64,000 nt of DNA from Diphasiastrum complanatum (lineage: Eukaryota; Streptophyta; Lycopodiopsida; Lycopodiales; Lycopodiaceae), in the NCBI GenBank assembly GCA_029204225.1, contig CM055103.1:6568852-6632851 (forward strand), read 5' to 3'. Positions 34,520-46,250 of this stretch are shown piece by piece (position 1 is the stretch's first letter; each line of letters starts with the position of its first letter). The position numbers and the translations under genes were made by a program. The notes under the pieces are model-generated. The model saw nothing but the letters and a program-made list of their open reading frames with translations, did no database searches and was not told where the DNA came from.

Positions 34520-35380
34520 GGCCCTAATATAAAATCATTGCAAATCCCATAGGCTGCACGAAAATGGAACAGATGCTGAACCCGTGGAAAGATCACCAGA
34601 AAATCCTTTTTTCGGATGTTGGAAGGCCCCGTCCCCGGGCCTTCAGTGCAGGGAGGGCCATTGCCTGAGGGCGGGCCCGACCTGCACGGCAGGCATTCCG
34701 GAAGAGAGAGAAAGGTGGATGCATATTCTGCTCCTCGGGTCACCTCCAAAATACTCACAAAACATGAGCACTTGGCATTACCAGTGTAAGGATGACGAAG
34801 CCAAGGCTGAACCCTATTTATGGCTGAGATTTTTTTTATCAGCCAATGAGACTTTTCATAGCTTTCTAAAACTTTTTTCTGGACCTTTGAACATTTCTCA
34901 TGGGCTTCAATATTCATAATCTGCCCTTATAATGTGGCCGTATAATGAGGACATAGACACTACAATTCAGCAGGGTTCTGAAATCCCATAGTCCTGCAGG
35001 GTGGAGATTGTTTAGCATAAACATTGCAGTCAGATATTTATGCACAGCTTTCCTTTCTGGTTATCAACAAAGATGATAGGCTTTATGGGCCATTTTTGTG
35101 ATGCTGTAACAATCAATGAACTGCAAGAAAAATGCAATGAACTGCAAGAAAAGAACAATGCATTCACGGAACAATTTGACTGAAAAACGAGATGGATCTT
35201 ACACTTAACACCAAAAGCATCTACACACTCTGTTACGGAAAATGCCCAAGTGAACACACGCCCGTCAGGCCAGGGCAAGAAACTAGCGATACCGAGCTGC
35301 TCATAACCTAACTTTCTTTGCAGTTAGGCTACGGTATGAACATGACTAACTCTAGTTAAACCTATGATACGAGTGATAAC
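34520..35380. other. Unassigned, gene-like but not recognised
   Basis: Open frames occur on both strands at 34498-34919 with no known motif. A short plus-strand open stretch near 35060-35180 includes a doubled ELQEKCNELQEKNN. These could be pieces of a dead gene; nothing firm can be said. Confidence 0.25.
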
Positions 35381-35382
35381 GA

Positions 35383-35925
35383 ATGGAAATTTTGTTCTTT
35401 GATGAAGCATTGGGTTCTTTCCTAGCACTTTATGCTTCCCTGATTGTCCCCACATATCGTTACACCACCTTCAATAGGATGCAAGAGATCTTGCATTATC
35501 TGCTTCAGCCACAATACTTCACGCACCATGTGAGAGAATGCCATATACTTAGCTTCAGTGGACAGATTGACCATAGTAACTTGTCGTTTGATCTTCTTGT
35601 GTCTAGGTCACCTCCCTAATTGAAATCAGAGTAACCACAAATGCTTTATGTCTATTGATTCTTTGTCGTATACCAGCGTTTAGTCAAGGGCTCCTCCTTT
35701 TTGGTACCTAGGCACCCTTTTCAATGCCATCCAATGCTTCCAACTTGGTTTCTCATTGAATCTGTTTAGTGAACTTCTTGCGTACGTTATGTTCAATCTA
35801 GTAGTCAACATACAGTATGTGAGGTTGCCAATCACCTCTGTGTCAATCACAAGATTCTTAGCATGAACACCAACACAAGTATAGGAGGAAAACCACACCT
35901 CAATACCAATCATTGTATTACACAA
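35383..35925 (-). mobile_element. Ty1/copia reverse transcriptase end and RNase H remnant
   Basis: The minus strand gives VIGNLTYCMLTTRLNITYARSSLNRF, then KHWMALKRVPRY (35680-35925), the copia block YR-x-x-IGSLMYL..TRPDI-x-YAV. RNase H pieces follow at lower coordinates: EAKYMAFSHMVREVLWLKQI and ICGDNQGS by frame repair near 35440-35560. It is heavily broken. Confidence 0.8.
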
Positions 35926-36069
35926 ATGACATAGTACAATGCCCTAAAATAGAGAGAGACAAAATTCTTTGACCTACAATTTAGAGTACAACTAAGTTAG
36001 CCAGGTTTAGTTTTAAATTAAAGAGTTCAGAGTGAAGTTTGTCATTGTATTTCTAACACTCTCCCTCGA
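35926..36069 (-). mobile_element. Polypurine tract and truncated LTR of copia element
   Basis: The copia ORF at 36070-36170 ends in a stop within TCGAGGGAGAG (minus strand), immediately followed by TGTTAGAAATAC at 36058. That is a typical polypurine tract and LTR start. The LTR is cut at about 35926, where another copia fragment begins. Confidence 0.65.
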
Positions 36070-36640
36070 TGATAAAATTGCACTCTTCTATACCTAATAG
36101 AGTGGGAAATTTCTCTAATTTTATTCTACCTAATGACTTAGTAAACATATCTGCCACTTGATCTTCAAATTTACAAAAGACATGATCAATGGCACTTGAT
36201 TTTTATCATAAAAAAGGGTAATGTATCTCTATGTGCTTTGTCTAAGCATGTAAAATTAATTTTAATGGAATAGTAGTAGCCCCTCAGTATTCTAGTTTAC
36301 GTAGTCCCGCATAGATCATTGTGAATAATATCTAGAATGCCGGTAGCTCTTATTGCTTCACGCTTGGGAAATGTCTGTCTATGATAATTGCCCATAATGC
36401 ATTATTCACAAATCCTTCCTTCAAATGAAATGTTACACAAACTAATAACAAGATCATTTCACTTCAAAATTTGCAAGCTTTGAACATAATATGACTAAAT
36501 TTTTGATGCCAAAGATCACTTTGACCATCAATAGTGCTTAACATGGATTGATCAAATGAGCTTGTATTTAGCTTGTACAACCAATCTCCATTGACTCTCA
36601 TTCTTGTAGCAGTCACCTTATAGTGAGATTTTTGATGTCT
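36070..36640 (-). mobile_element. Ty1/copia element: integrase start joined to RNase H end
   Basis: At 36300-36640 the minus strand encodes a broken GAG-pre-integrase zinc region and the integrase start (LWHQK-like, later KREAIRATGILDIIHNDL by frame repair). At about 36070-36170 it encodes the polyprotein end QVADMFTKSLG, KLEKFPTLLGIEECNFII, then stop. Everything between (integrase core and reverse transcriptase) is missing. Confidence 0.75.
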
Positions 36641-36649
36641 TTGACAATA

Positions 36650-37250
36650 TACCCTAATGACATTTTTAGAATGTGTTTTGGATCACGTTCCGAATCAGAA
36701 CGTGCATCTTTGTTTGATACCAAATTGTTCCATACGATTTGGTATAAAATGAATATCTATGATTCCTAGTTTGACCAAGGTTTGACCTTGAAAAATTGTA
36801 CTTCTAGAAGATCAAAATTACAAGAAAATCGATTTCAATGAAACTAGAATAGTAAGAACAAGGAGATCCACAAAATGTTGAAAAGAAAAGTGTTATATGA
36901 AAAGTGTGATTCTAGTTCCCTTCAACTTTTGAACTTGTAGTAACATTTTAAAGAGAACTCCAAATGATGTGTCATCTATTTTACTAGGCACGCCTTGAAA
37001 GTTGATCCAATGTTTAAATAATATGGTTATTTCCAGATTTTGTCACCCAAAAAGATGAAAGAGATGACTTTGACCAAAGTGACAAAAGCCAAGGTTTTCA
37101 GAAAAGGGCCAAAAATTGATATTTCTTCTTGAGTTATTTGTTGATGTGAATCCAACAAAACTGTCGGATTCGAATTCCAATCACCATGGAGAAAAGCGTG
37201 ATGATAAACTCCTATTCTTGCAAACGTATCTCCAAAAGAAATAGGTAAAA
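36650..37250. other. Intergenic, no gene seen
   Basis: AT-rich, no coding motif recognised on either strand. Confidence 0.4.
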
Positions 37251-37255
37251 AATAG

Positions 37256-37815
37256 ATGCTGAAAAGTCCAGCATTTCATTGCACGTACCACAGGATTGCG
37301 CTGCCTCCGTGTGTGAGCGTAATTGGAACACATGGGCCCTCACACACGAGGAGAAGAAACAGGCTGTCAGTGAGTCAACTAGAGCGGTTGGTGTTGTGTT
37401 CGCTAGATCAAAGTGGGATGAGGCAGATGATAAAAGTGTTGGGCACACGCCACGGGCAGGGGTCACAAGTGCATCACGTGGCAGAGGTGGGGCACATGGC
37501 ACAGGTTATACCAGGAGACAGGCAGGGCACACAGGGGGGCCAGTGGCATACCTACTTATGTCGATATGATGGAGGAGGCTCTTGATAGAGGGCAGAGTGA
37601 TTTAGATGCCGGTCTCGCAACTGGTTGGATGCGTGCCGTACAGAGTCATGGGCGTTACTTCGACAACACACCAAAGGAGACACCAGATGACTTCGATTGT
37701 ACCGATTGGGAGGCCATGTAGGGTCCACATGGTGCACAGGATGAGACATGGGATGAGGCACGGGTTGATCCAGAGGATGGTGCACATGATGAGTCCCAAA
37801 GCCCAAAACATTTGT
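37256..37815 (+). mobile_element. hAT-type transposase C-terminal remnant
   Basis: The plus strand reads QDCAASVCERNWNTWALTH (37297-37353), then in the next frame RRRNRLSVSQLERLV (37350-37395). This is the C-terminal hAT/DUF659 transposase signature (S-x-x-CERNWS-x-x-x-x-IH-x-KKRNRLSxxxLxxLV). It continues as an acidic tail (MEEALDRGQSDLDAGLATGW near 37572, then DDFDCTDWE and a stop at 37718). Two frame changes show it is dead. The N-terminal catalytic part is not present to the left, where copia debris lies. Confidence 0.75.
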
Positions 37816-37948
37816 ATTCAGATGCCCAGCTAGACGACTGATTGCCACGTTGGATTCAGTGGCCCAGCAGATGCCGAGTGTCAGGGCACCCCCATCATCT
37901 CTTGCCAGCATGCCCTACATAGAGCCTTAGCCAGAGCAGCTACATGAG

Positions 37949-38725
37949 GTGCCTGCAGCTCCTCCGGTTCCTCAGAGGGTTTATATGTGCCGCACAGCAC
38001 CTCCAGTGCCACCGATGCCATTGAGGCCTGCAGCCCATCCATCACCATCCACTTCTGCAGCACCAGGTTTCCATGGCAGGCCACCATTTGTGCCCAGGTT
38101 TTCTCTTGCAGCGCCCACATCCATAGTGGCTCCTCCAGTGGGAGCACCCACTCCACATCCTCCTCCTTTGGCTGCACCCACTCCACTGGCTCCTCCTTTG
38201 GCAACGCCCAGGATGTACCAGTACCGGCCACCACAACGCCCCTTTCAGTACATATCGCCGCTGTACTTGCCTCCTGCAGGGACGGCCCCTCCACAGCCAG
38301 TTCCTCCACCTGCAGCAGCCCCACGGGCACACATTCCACGGGCTCATCCTCCTCTCTCAGCTGCACAGGGATACCCCTCTTTGGCTTCCCTATCCTTGCC
38401 GGCCTCAACTTGGGCCCAGCCTAGCCAGCCAGGTGATTTGCATGGGGGTGATGAGGCATTGACAGCTCCCCTCGTCCGCAAGAGACCAGGAAGGCCCAAG
38501 GGTGCACCGAACAAGAAAGGCAGAGCACAAAAACAGCCAGGGAAGAGAGGACGACCTCGCAGGGCTCTAGGTACAGCATTATCACAGCCAGCTGGAGCAG
38601 GTCTAGTTGGTTTGGGTTGCTTGGGGGCTGATGCGGAGGCAGATTGGGAAGATGTGGATGACGAGTCCTCCTCCTCGGATACACAGCCCATGCCAGTTCC
38701 CAACAGGCATAGATATCGGCTGTGA
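37949..38725 (+). CDS. Proline-rich ORF with AT-hooks, probably transposon tail
   Basis: A 258-codon open frame. Residues 1-150 are extremely Pro/Ala-rich (PPVP, PPPL, APPLA repeats). A basic region at about 175-210 holds AT-hook-like cores: RKRPGRPKGAPNKKGR and GKRGRPRRAL. The end is acidic (DWEDVDDESSSSD), closing in HRYRL. AT-hooks bind the minor groove of AT-rich DNA. It follows the hAT transposase tail in the same direction, so it may be the end of that transposase in another frame, or a separate element gene. GC content is well above the surrounding DNA. The start codon is not secure: the open frame is preceded by a stop at 37928-37930 (TAG). Confidence 0.5.
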   Translation: MPAAPPVPQRVYMCRTAPPVPPMPLRPAAHPSPSTSAAPGFHGRPPFVPRFSLAAPTSIVAPPVGAPTPHPPPLAAPTPLAPPLATPRMYQYRPPQRPFQYISPLYLPPAGTAPPQPVPPPAAAPRAHIPRAHPPLSAAQGYPSLASLSLPASTWAQPSQPGDLHGGDEALTAPLVRKRPGRPKGAPNKKGRAQKQPGKRGRPRRALGTALSQPAGAGLVGLGCLGADAEADWEDVDDESSSSDTQPMPVPNRHRYRL

Positions 38726-39935
38726 GAGTCAGCTCGGGGCCCTGAGTTGTCTCCGGAGCATTCGTCAGAGTTAGAGCTAGAGCATTGATTGTGGCTTTGT
38801 TATTTCATTTTTAGTAGTTTGATATCATGTTCCATGTTTGGCGGCCAAATGGTCGAACATTGTATTCAGACAATTTTTCACATTATATCCAGTGTTGGAT
38901 GTACTTTATTTGCTGCACATTGTGTATGTGTCGATTTGTAAATGTGATGCTCGATTTTGAATTTTATCTCAAATTGTATGTGCGTGTGTGAATCGTATTT
39001 GCAATTAATTTCAACTGCAGAGATTGATAGCAGATGTACTTCACAGAAATGCACCTACAAGCTGATCATTCATGTCACAGCAAACTGATAGCATATGCAC
39101 TCCAGACGATCATCAAAAGAGCAATCGCTCCCTTTGTCCCCCTGATAGCATTTCATAAACACATACATTACATTGCATTTAAAAAAATACAGAGATTGCA
39201 TTTTACAGCACCAGACGCGCGTTGCACAAAAAATCTACTATATATTAATTCAAGAGATGTATCAAAATAACATTACGTATCCTGCCATATACGGTTGGGT
39301 CTGTTCTTTATACTATTGTCTAACTATATGCCGCCTCATTAACTGCCGAAAATTACATAACAACAATCCGCCACATACGGCTGGACCTTATCTAGTCTTA
39401 GCATTCCTACGAATGCTCCACTGACTCATCGCCTTGGTTAGGTGCATTGTTCTGTCGCTCTCGCTCTGCCTCCTGGTTAGCCCGACGGATTCGCACCCTT
39501 TCCCTGACCATGATGAGCTGTCGTCGTGTGAAGTTCACTCCAATCTGTTCATCCAAATCCACCTCGACACTGAAAGCTCTGATAATTATTCTAATCAACT
39601 ACTCAAAGTGGACATATTTTGTCAATCATAATTCTCTGTGATCCGATGCTCTTCCAGCTTCTAGAGAACTCTTGATGGAATGTCGTCAACTTTGCTCGAT
39701 CATGCTTGGAAGAAAGGTAATCCCCTTTATGTAGACCTCCTATCTGGATGCACTGAGATTCTCTTTGGAAGTATTGGTTTTAAATGTCTAGAATTGGTTT
39801 CAGGCTTCGATAGAAAAATTTATTTCATTATAGAAATGCATTTTGTGTGTGATTCATTTCACTCCAAACATCCAAAATGCAATAAATGAAAGAAAACTTA
39901 AAAAAACAGGATTCCATGATATGAATGTATATATC
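38726..39935. other. Intergenic, no gene seen
   Basis: AT-rich tail after the AT-hook ORF. An open stretch at 39407-39598 (minus) is Arg/Glu-rich with no recognised family. It may belong to the same decayed DNA transposon. Confidence 0.4.
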
Positions 39936-39937
<2 letters not shown>

Positions 39938-39996
<59 letters not shown>

Positions 39997-40018
39997 TCAC
40001 TCACTCACTCACTCACTC
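39938..40018. repeat. Compound microsatellite (AC)n(ACTC)n
   Basis: About 54 bp of AC dinucleotide, then about seven ACTC units. Confidence 0.98.
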
Positions 40019-40115
40019 GTTCACATATACATCTATCTAGCCATGACTTATTTCTGGAAGGAATAATTTGCTCGTCACAATCCAAGGTAGTTGTTCTTGG
40101 AAACTACAATAATTC

Positions 40116-40384
40116 GCTCTCAAGTAGGTGATTGGTAGGCTGGGACTCTGGTGTGTTGGTAACTTCCTAGACCTTGAAGGATTCTAAAAAGCCATCACCA
40201 GCTTAAATCGGGTTTTGAATATTCTCTTTCCAGCTTGTAAGGAGGTTGCATACTTATCTGCTCTCAAGTAGGCAATTGGAAGGCTGGAACTCCAGTGTTT
40301 TGGTAACTACCTAGACCATGAAGGATTCTAGTCACCAGCTTAGATCAGATTTTGAATTCTCTTTCCAGCTTGCAAGGAGGTTGC
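40116..40384. repeat. Tandem duplication (about 144-bp unit)
   Basis: Copies begin GCTCTCAAGTAGG at 40116 and 40260 and share CTAGACC-TGAAGGATTCTA and CTTTCCAGCTTG-AAGGAGG. Identity by eye is about 85%. It is non-coding. Confidence 0.9.
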
Positions 40385-40763
40385 GAATGTAGATCTCAGC
40401 TGGAATTCTGTAAAAGTCGAGAAAGAGAAACATGTTGCCTGTAGTAGATTCTTAAGAAAGTCTAGCTAGGCAAATTTGGACATTGATGAGACAAAGCTCT
40501 ACTAGTGGAATAACAGTATTTCTCGTTCTATAAGAACACAAATAACTCCTAATTTAAGAAATCTAGATTAAAGGATTCCTTAAGGCTAGCGATATCACGA
40601 TGAGAAGATGCCCTTAATTAGGAAGAGATCAAATGCCCATCTCTGATCAATGTTTAATGCTGAATGATCTACCCAATAAGACTAAATGTCAAGCTATGCA
40701 CTATTTTGCAGAGAGAGAGAGGGAGAGATTCTTTTACAGGATAAGGTTTTGCAGGCCTACACC

Positions 40764-40979
40764 ATGGAATTCGGAAGGAGCAATAAAAATTCTTATGTAC
40801 AATTGGAGCTTCATGATTATAAAAATTCTTCAACCAAGCAAGACCTTCATGCAGCAGAATCTTCAGCCATCGGTCATTCTACCATGCAACAAGAGGGTGA
40901 CCATGGTCAGGCTGCTGCTTCCATACAGAACATGGTTGAAGGAGCTGTTAAGCTTGTTAGCATGCTGAACTTCATGAAA
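40764..40979 (+). CDS. Candidate first coding exon of the HIP-type aquaporin
   Basis: The exon starts at ATG 40764 in a strong context (ACCATGG). It stays open for 72 codons and ends at ATGAAA|GTGAGT, a good donor in phase 0. Several acceptor-like CAGs lie just upstream (40711, 40739, 40753), suggesting a 5' leader intron. The encoded segment is hydrophilic (MEFGRSNKNSYVQLELHDYK...), ending MVEGAVKLVSMLNFMK, as expected for a cytosolic N-terminus before the first membrane helix. Exon 2 at 54696 is also phase 0, has no Met before the first helix, and is preceded in frame by TAG, so an upstream start exon is needed. No better candidate was seen in 41-54.7 kb. The link across 13.7 kb is inference. 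Confidence 0.45.
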
Positions 40980-41580
40980 GTGAGTACTTCCAGGACATTT
41001 TATCTTGTCACAATTCTCCCTTTTACCATGCTTTTTCCCTACTAAGTTACAGGACTTTTTGTCATGTATCTACAAAGACCATCCTTGATAAACTTAAACA
41101 TACATGTAATAACCAAAATAAGATGGTACCTGAAAGCTTAGAAGTTGAATACAAACTTTGAAGGGAAATTCATGTGTATGATAGTATTTGCTAAGTTGAT
41201 TGGAATTTGTTTTGGAATCAAGTGTAGGTAGATAAATCCTACAGAATCTGCTGCTAGTCAAATATGACGAATCTACACAGTAAATCCAAGTTATGGCCTT
41301 TAGAAGAGCTGCACAGAATCTGTTGGCCCATTCTTACCATTATGTTCACATCCTCTTTGCTGAAGTCTTGTCTCTTTGCCTATAAAATACAGAATGCATA
41401 TAATAGATGCATGCACAATAATGTGTGGACCATTAACAAGAAGAAACAAAATCATATCAAAGCAATTTTAAGCAAACATTACCCTTTTGAAGGCGTAAGC
41501 GGTGGTTAAGTTTCTTGAACTTTAACAAATAAAATAAGATCATACTATTAGTTACGAATAGAGCCACAGCTGATCTAGAG

Positions 41581-41650
41581 CTAAGCCATGAAAGCATCAC
41601 ATAAGCAAGACTTAAGCTATGAAAGCAACACATAAGCAAGACTTAACCCT
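41581..41650. repeat. Tandem duplication (about 32-bp unit)
   Basis: AAGCC/TATGAAAGCA-CACATAAGCAAGACTTAA occurs twice in succession in the presumed LTR of the chromovirus remnant. Confidence 0.85.
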
Positions 41651-42879
41651 AGAAAGCAGGAAAGAGAGAGATTAAGGAGACTAAAGAGAGAGATCAATAT
41701 CATCAGCTGAATAACAAATGACACAGTTTCCCTACTTATAGCCAAGAGGAAGCCCTAAAAGGAAGCTTCCGGTGGCTAGGGCCCAACTGGGAGGGAAAAT
41801 AGTGCGCCCTCCAAGAAGGCCCCCACTCTCCAGTAATATGTCCAAATGGCCTAATAATGAGTAATAAGGCCAAAGGCCAACCATATAGTCTAAGTGTCAC
41901 TAATAATGAATAAAAAAGGGCCCAAGGCTTGCTTATGCATAAAGTAAAGTAAATGTAAATGGACGCGGCGAATGTAATGAGCTGAGCCCATAACTCTCCC
42001 TGGCACAAAAAAATAGACCCAACTGCCAAAAAGAAACTGGATCAAATAGCAGCAAGCCCTGGTGCATCAACAGCTAAAACAACATCTGATGTAGAGGAAT
42101 CAACAGGTGCAGCAAGAGCACGAGCCTGATCCGCAAGTGATGGTGTATGATAAAAGACATCAATAGGCTCCCATGTGGCCTCCTCAATAGGACGACCATC
42201 CCACTGGACCAAAAATTGAATCTGTCGGCGGCGTCGACTATGGTATAGACAAACCTGTAATATAGCAGCAGGTAAAAATGGAAATAACTCTGGAGCAGTA
42301 GGAAACTCAGCATCACAAGGAGCGTCATCCTCAATAGCAGCACGTAATAAACTGACATGTGGAAGCAGGAAGCTGTAAGCGATATGTAACTGGACTAAGA
42401 ACCTCCAAAATGCGATAAGGCCCATAATAACGTGGTGTAAGCTTCTTAGTAGAAGCATGGCCCTGGACAAAATGATGACGTGCAAACCGTAGGCGTAGAT
42501 AAACCATATCTCCAAGCTGAAACTCAACATGGCGGCGGTGATGATCAACTGAGGTCTGATAACGCTGCTGAACATGCTGTAAATGAGAAGTGGCCCGGGT
42601 AATAAGCTCTCGAGCATCTGATAGGATGCAAGTGTGACAGGTGTATCCTCAAGAAGGAGAGGAATGCCAACTAAAAGAGGTGCATAGCCATGAGATAATA
42701 AAAATGGTGAGACACCTGTGCTGGTACTAACAGAGCTATTATAGCTATACTCTGCTAAACATAAATGCTGATCCCAATCCTTCCCAGAAGGAGTAACAAA
42801 ATGGCGTAAATAATCCTCAAGGATCCTGTTAAGGACCTCAAACTGCCCATCAGAAGTAGAATGATCAAGCAGCAACCAG

Positions 42880-44600
42880 GAATGCCAAGGTATCCGTAAT
42901 GCCCAAGATAGTAGAGGATCAGCCCAAAAGATAGGGACATCATACCAAGGTATCCAAAAAGCCTGAGAAGGTAGAACTGCACCAGCAACAGGAAGCCAAT
43001 AAGGAAACTGGAAAAGAGATGGACACTCATCGCGAATAGCCGCATCATACACGTAACCATCAACCATATGAGCTCAGTGATATAGGTGCCCCAAGAAAAG
43101 ATAGCAGCATCGGAAGACCAGCACCAAGGAGTAGGAACATAAGCAGGATGACAGGCACGTTGTAATAGCATGGAAAAGCAAGCGATATGCCAGGAAACAT
43201 AGATCGTAAAGAGATCATCCTGACAAAGGATAGCTAAAATGGAGAAACGTGCACCAGCATGGTCAAAAGCCCAAGGTATCCATAAGGCCCATGAATGAGA
43301 AGTAGCAATGGCACACGGTACCTTCAAGGCCCCTATCATGAGAAGAGCAGCATGCCAAAAGCTCCAGAAGGTCCAAGAATCAATGCATCATCTAAAAAAA
43401 CATGATGCATAAAAACAATAGCAACAAATCTAGAAATAGTAGAGGCCTCAACTGAAAAACTGTAGCCGAAAAACTCATCCAATCCCAAAAAGTACACACC
43501 AGGTGCACAAGTGAGGAATAGAAGAAATGCACTGGAACGCGGAACAGGATCCCCAACATCAGCAGCAAGCATCGGATCAATATCCACGTGTAGCTGGGGA
43601 TGAGTATCAAAGCACATATGAGCAATACTGAAGTATATGGTGGCAACATCCCCACAAACTATCTAAGAGAGGAGAAGGAACTCTCTCAAGGTACTCTGAT
43701 GGTCTCGGAAAACCAGAACAAAGTGGCAACTCAGCATCAGAGACCAAGCGATATGGAGCAACCTGAAATGACAGGGAATTTGAAGATCACCTGGACAAAC
43801 AGTAGCTGGAAAGGAGGCAATAACCCAAGCCATCAGGATATGCCAAGCCTGACAGTGAGCAACAATCCAAGGAACAGATAGGGAGCCACATGCATAATCA
43901 TAGGGATATCCGCACCATAGGCGATCAATAATATGGAAAAACCAGCACCAATCAACAGGTCCAAATGGAAACCAAGCTATATGTAATAACCAGGAATGCC
44001 ATATATCCACAGCATCGCCATGGACTGCATCAAACCTATATGTGGAAACACAAGGAGACTGAAGGATGCTCGTATACTCATCTAGAAAGATCCCAGCATA
44101 TAAATACCCTAGATAAGTAATAGTGACCATTTGGCAAATATCCTCGGATGGAAAATGTGTAAAGGCAAGGGCCAGAGGTGCATGAATCATGTAAGGAACC
44201 GTAGAAATATCATGAGGCGGTTCACAAACCTCAAGCAGAGATCCATGGAGTAAAGCGAAAGAAGATACAACCTGATCACCAATAGCGAGGGAACCATCAA
44301 ACGTGGACCCGTGAAGAACCCCATAGAAATCAGCAGGAACATTGGCCATAACGAACTCAAGAGATGGAGATATAGAGACCAATGGAGAAGATACTGCACC
44401 AACCACCGAACCAGGAGGGCTATCTGAGGTATGCGCAAAAGCAATAGTAGAAATACCACCAAGGTAGACGGCCTGAGGAAGAGGACCCACGGATGGTGAA
44501 AGTGAAGCAGCAACTGATGTACTCTGAATGGAAAGAAGAGCTGCATCCTGAGTCTTTGGCAGGCTACGCATAAACTGCTTCCCGGTAACCAACTGATAGT
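42880..44600 (-). other. Repeat-rich open block replacing pol in the chromovirus
   Basis: The minus strand is open for up to 309 codons (44592-43663) and also into the integrase fragment. The product is Trp/Phe/His-rich with recurring WHSWLL, HIAW and LWIPW words. On the plus strand the phrase CCAGGAATGCCA recurs (42877, 43989) and CCAAGGTATCC recurs (42889, 42948, 43273). It behaves like diverged internal repeats rather than a normal reverse transcriptase or RNase H. Function unknown. Confidence 0.55.
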
Positions 44601-46250
44601 CACCCTGGGAATCAATACCAGCAAGTAAATGATGCTAACCATCATGAGTAAAGGAAAGTGTCTGTTGAGAGAGATCCACAGCAACAGTACCAAGTGAAGA
44701 GAACCAGTCGTATGCCATATGGAGATCTACTGGAGTACCCAAAGCATCTGAAACCGTAGACCCATGAATAATATCGAAATAAGGAGCATAGGCGACAACA
44801 TCTATAGCATGGCGCTCAGGAACACGAGTAGCATCAAAGTACTCAACAACAATATCAAAGCATGCAACAGCATCAACAATAGTATCACAGCAGCATGCTA
44901 TATCAGTATCAAGGACCATATCAGCCGCAACCTGTAGATGTGAATCAGCATCAGTAGGAACCTGTATATGTGACTCTGACTCACTATGGGATACAATGAC
45001 GAGCTCAAGTAGATCAATAACTATCTCAAGTAAATCAGGCAACTCGCTCAAACTGTGTGATATAGGATCCTGAAGGTCAACAAACTCTGCAGACGTGTAA
45101 CGTCGGACAAAAGCAGGTCGAGGGGTCGGAGGACGAGGAGACGAAGGGACAATGCAAGGACCTGGAACTGAAGGGGCAGGTGTAGGGGTGGACATAGCGG
45201 AAAAAGATGAAGCAGAAGGACGGGGTCGGGAGAAGCGGGAAGGAAGGGTGTCAGAGTACTTGTGCTGTAAAGTATTGGCAAGAGACATCGCCTCAACAAG
45301 TGTGGGAGGACGGAAGGAAGAAACATCGTAACGTAAGGCACCACGAAGCCCAGCAATATAACGAGAAATAAGATCAGTGGCCGGTAGATCTGTGAAAAGA
45401 TAAGAAAGCTCCATAAACTGATCTGTATAAAAAGCAAGGTCACTGGTCTGAGTGAGACTACGGAATGTATCACATTGGCGGTCGAGCCACTGAGGATCAA
45501 TCATAGCATGACGGAGGTCACGGCGAAAGGTATGCCATATATGGAGCCCTTCCCGATCAGGATTAGCTCGATAAACTCGCCACCACGTGGCGGTGCGTCC
45601 ATCTAAGTGTGAAGCAGCCAACTGGATCGTCAGAGGAACCGGAATAGGTAGCAGGCTGTACCCTATCACGAAAGTCTTGAGCAAAGTGTGGCTCAGGAAC
45701 TGGGGGACGTTGAAAGAAACCAGGAGGTGGGTTAGGTGGAATGAACGGTCCACCACCAGGCTGACTAATAGAAGAAGATGGAAATCCAAATGGAGGGGAA
45801 GTCCCAAATGAAGGAAAGACGGGAGCTTTTCCAGGACCATGAGGCTGTAAAGAATCAATATGTGACTGCATAGTAGCAAAGCCGGTCATAACTGTATCGA
45901 AGCGAAGAATGAGGCCAGAAAGGGTATCATCAATACACCGAAACTGATCGGATAAGTTTTCCTTAACAGTTTCACTCGAGGTAGGTGAATGTGCCATAAT
46001 GATAGTGGAATTCAACATAATTGTTAGCACTTATGTGGATTGACTTTGGCTGTTTTTTATGAAGGTTATCTTGCAAGTTGGTTCTTTTTTTTTAACCAGC
46101 ATCACTACCACTTATTTGGAGCTAGTTAATGCTATATTTTGGTTTCTAGAACCATAACTTTTTATGCATAAGAAGTCAATTTTGGGCCACATATTACCTC
46201 TACATCAAGCTCGTTAGCTCATTTCGACAATGGTACAATATGTGGGACCT

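Larger units (their letters stand above)
41470..46030 (-). mobile_element. Ty3/gypsy chromovirus remnant lacking reverse transcriptase
   Basis: From high to low coordinates, the Gag start is at 46030-45563, with a Pro-rich stretch, then DRVQPATYSGSSDDP. A frameshift leads to the Gag capsid (HLDGRTATWWRVYRA, then FRSLTQTSDLAFYTDQFMEL, 45600-45250). Protease-like sequence follows. About 1.7 kb (44600-42880) then has long open frames but no reverse transcriptase motif. Next is the integrase core end (SDGQFEVLNRILEDYL) and its C-terminus (HVEFQLGDMVYLRLR, YYGPYRILEVLSPVTYRL by frame repair). A chromodomain (FLVQWDGRPIEEATWEP) ends the coding part at about 42130. A polypurine-like CCAGGGAGAG (minus) is at about 41993-42003, with the LTR presumably at lower coordinates. 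Confidence 0.85.

Noticed and set aside
34498-34917. 139-codon minus-strand ORF
   Set aside because: No motif recognised, and the opposite strand is equally open; not enough to call a gene.
37881-38408. 175-codon minus-strand ORF and other long frames in 37.9-38.7 kb
   Set aside because: GC-rich Pro-coding DNA keeps several frames open; the plus-strand frame with AT-hooks has the coherent composition.
40686-40763. Earlier in-frame ATG at 40686 as the aquaporin start
   Set aside because: The frame is open, but the stretch includes acceptor-like CAGs and a GA-rich run; ATG 40764 has the better context. Not fully excluded.
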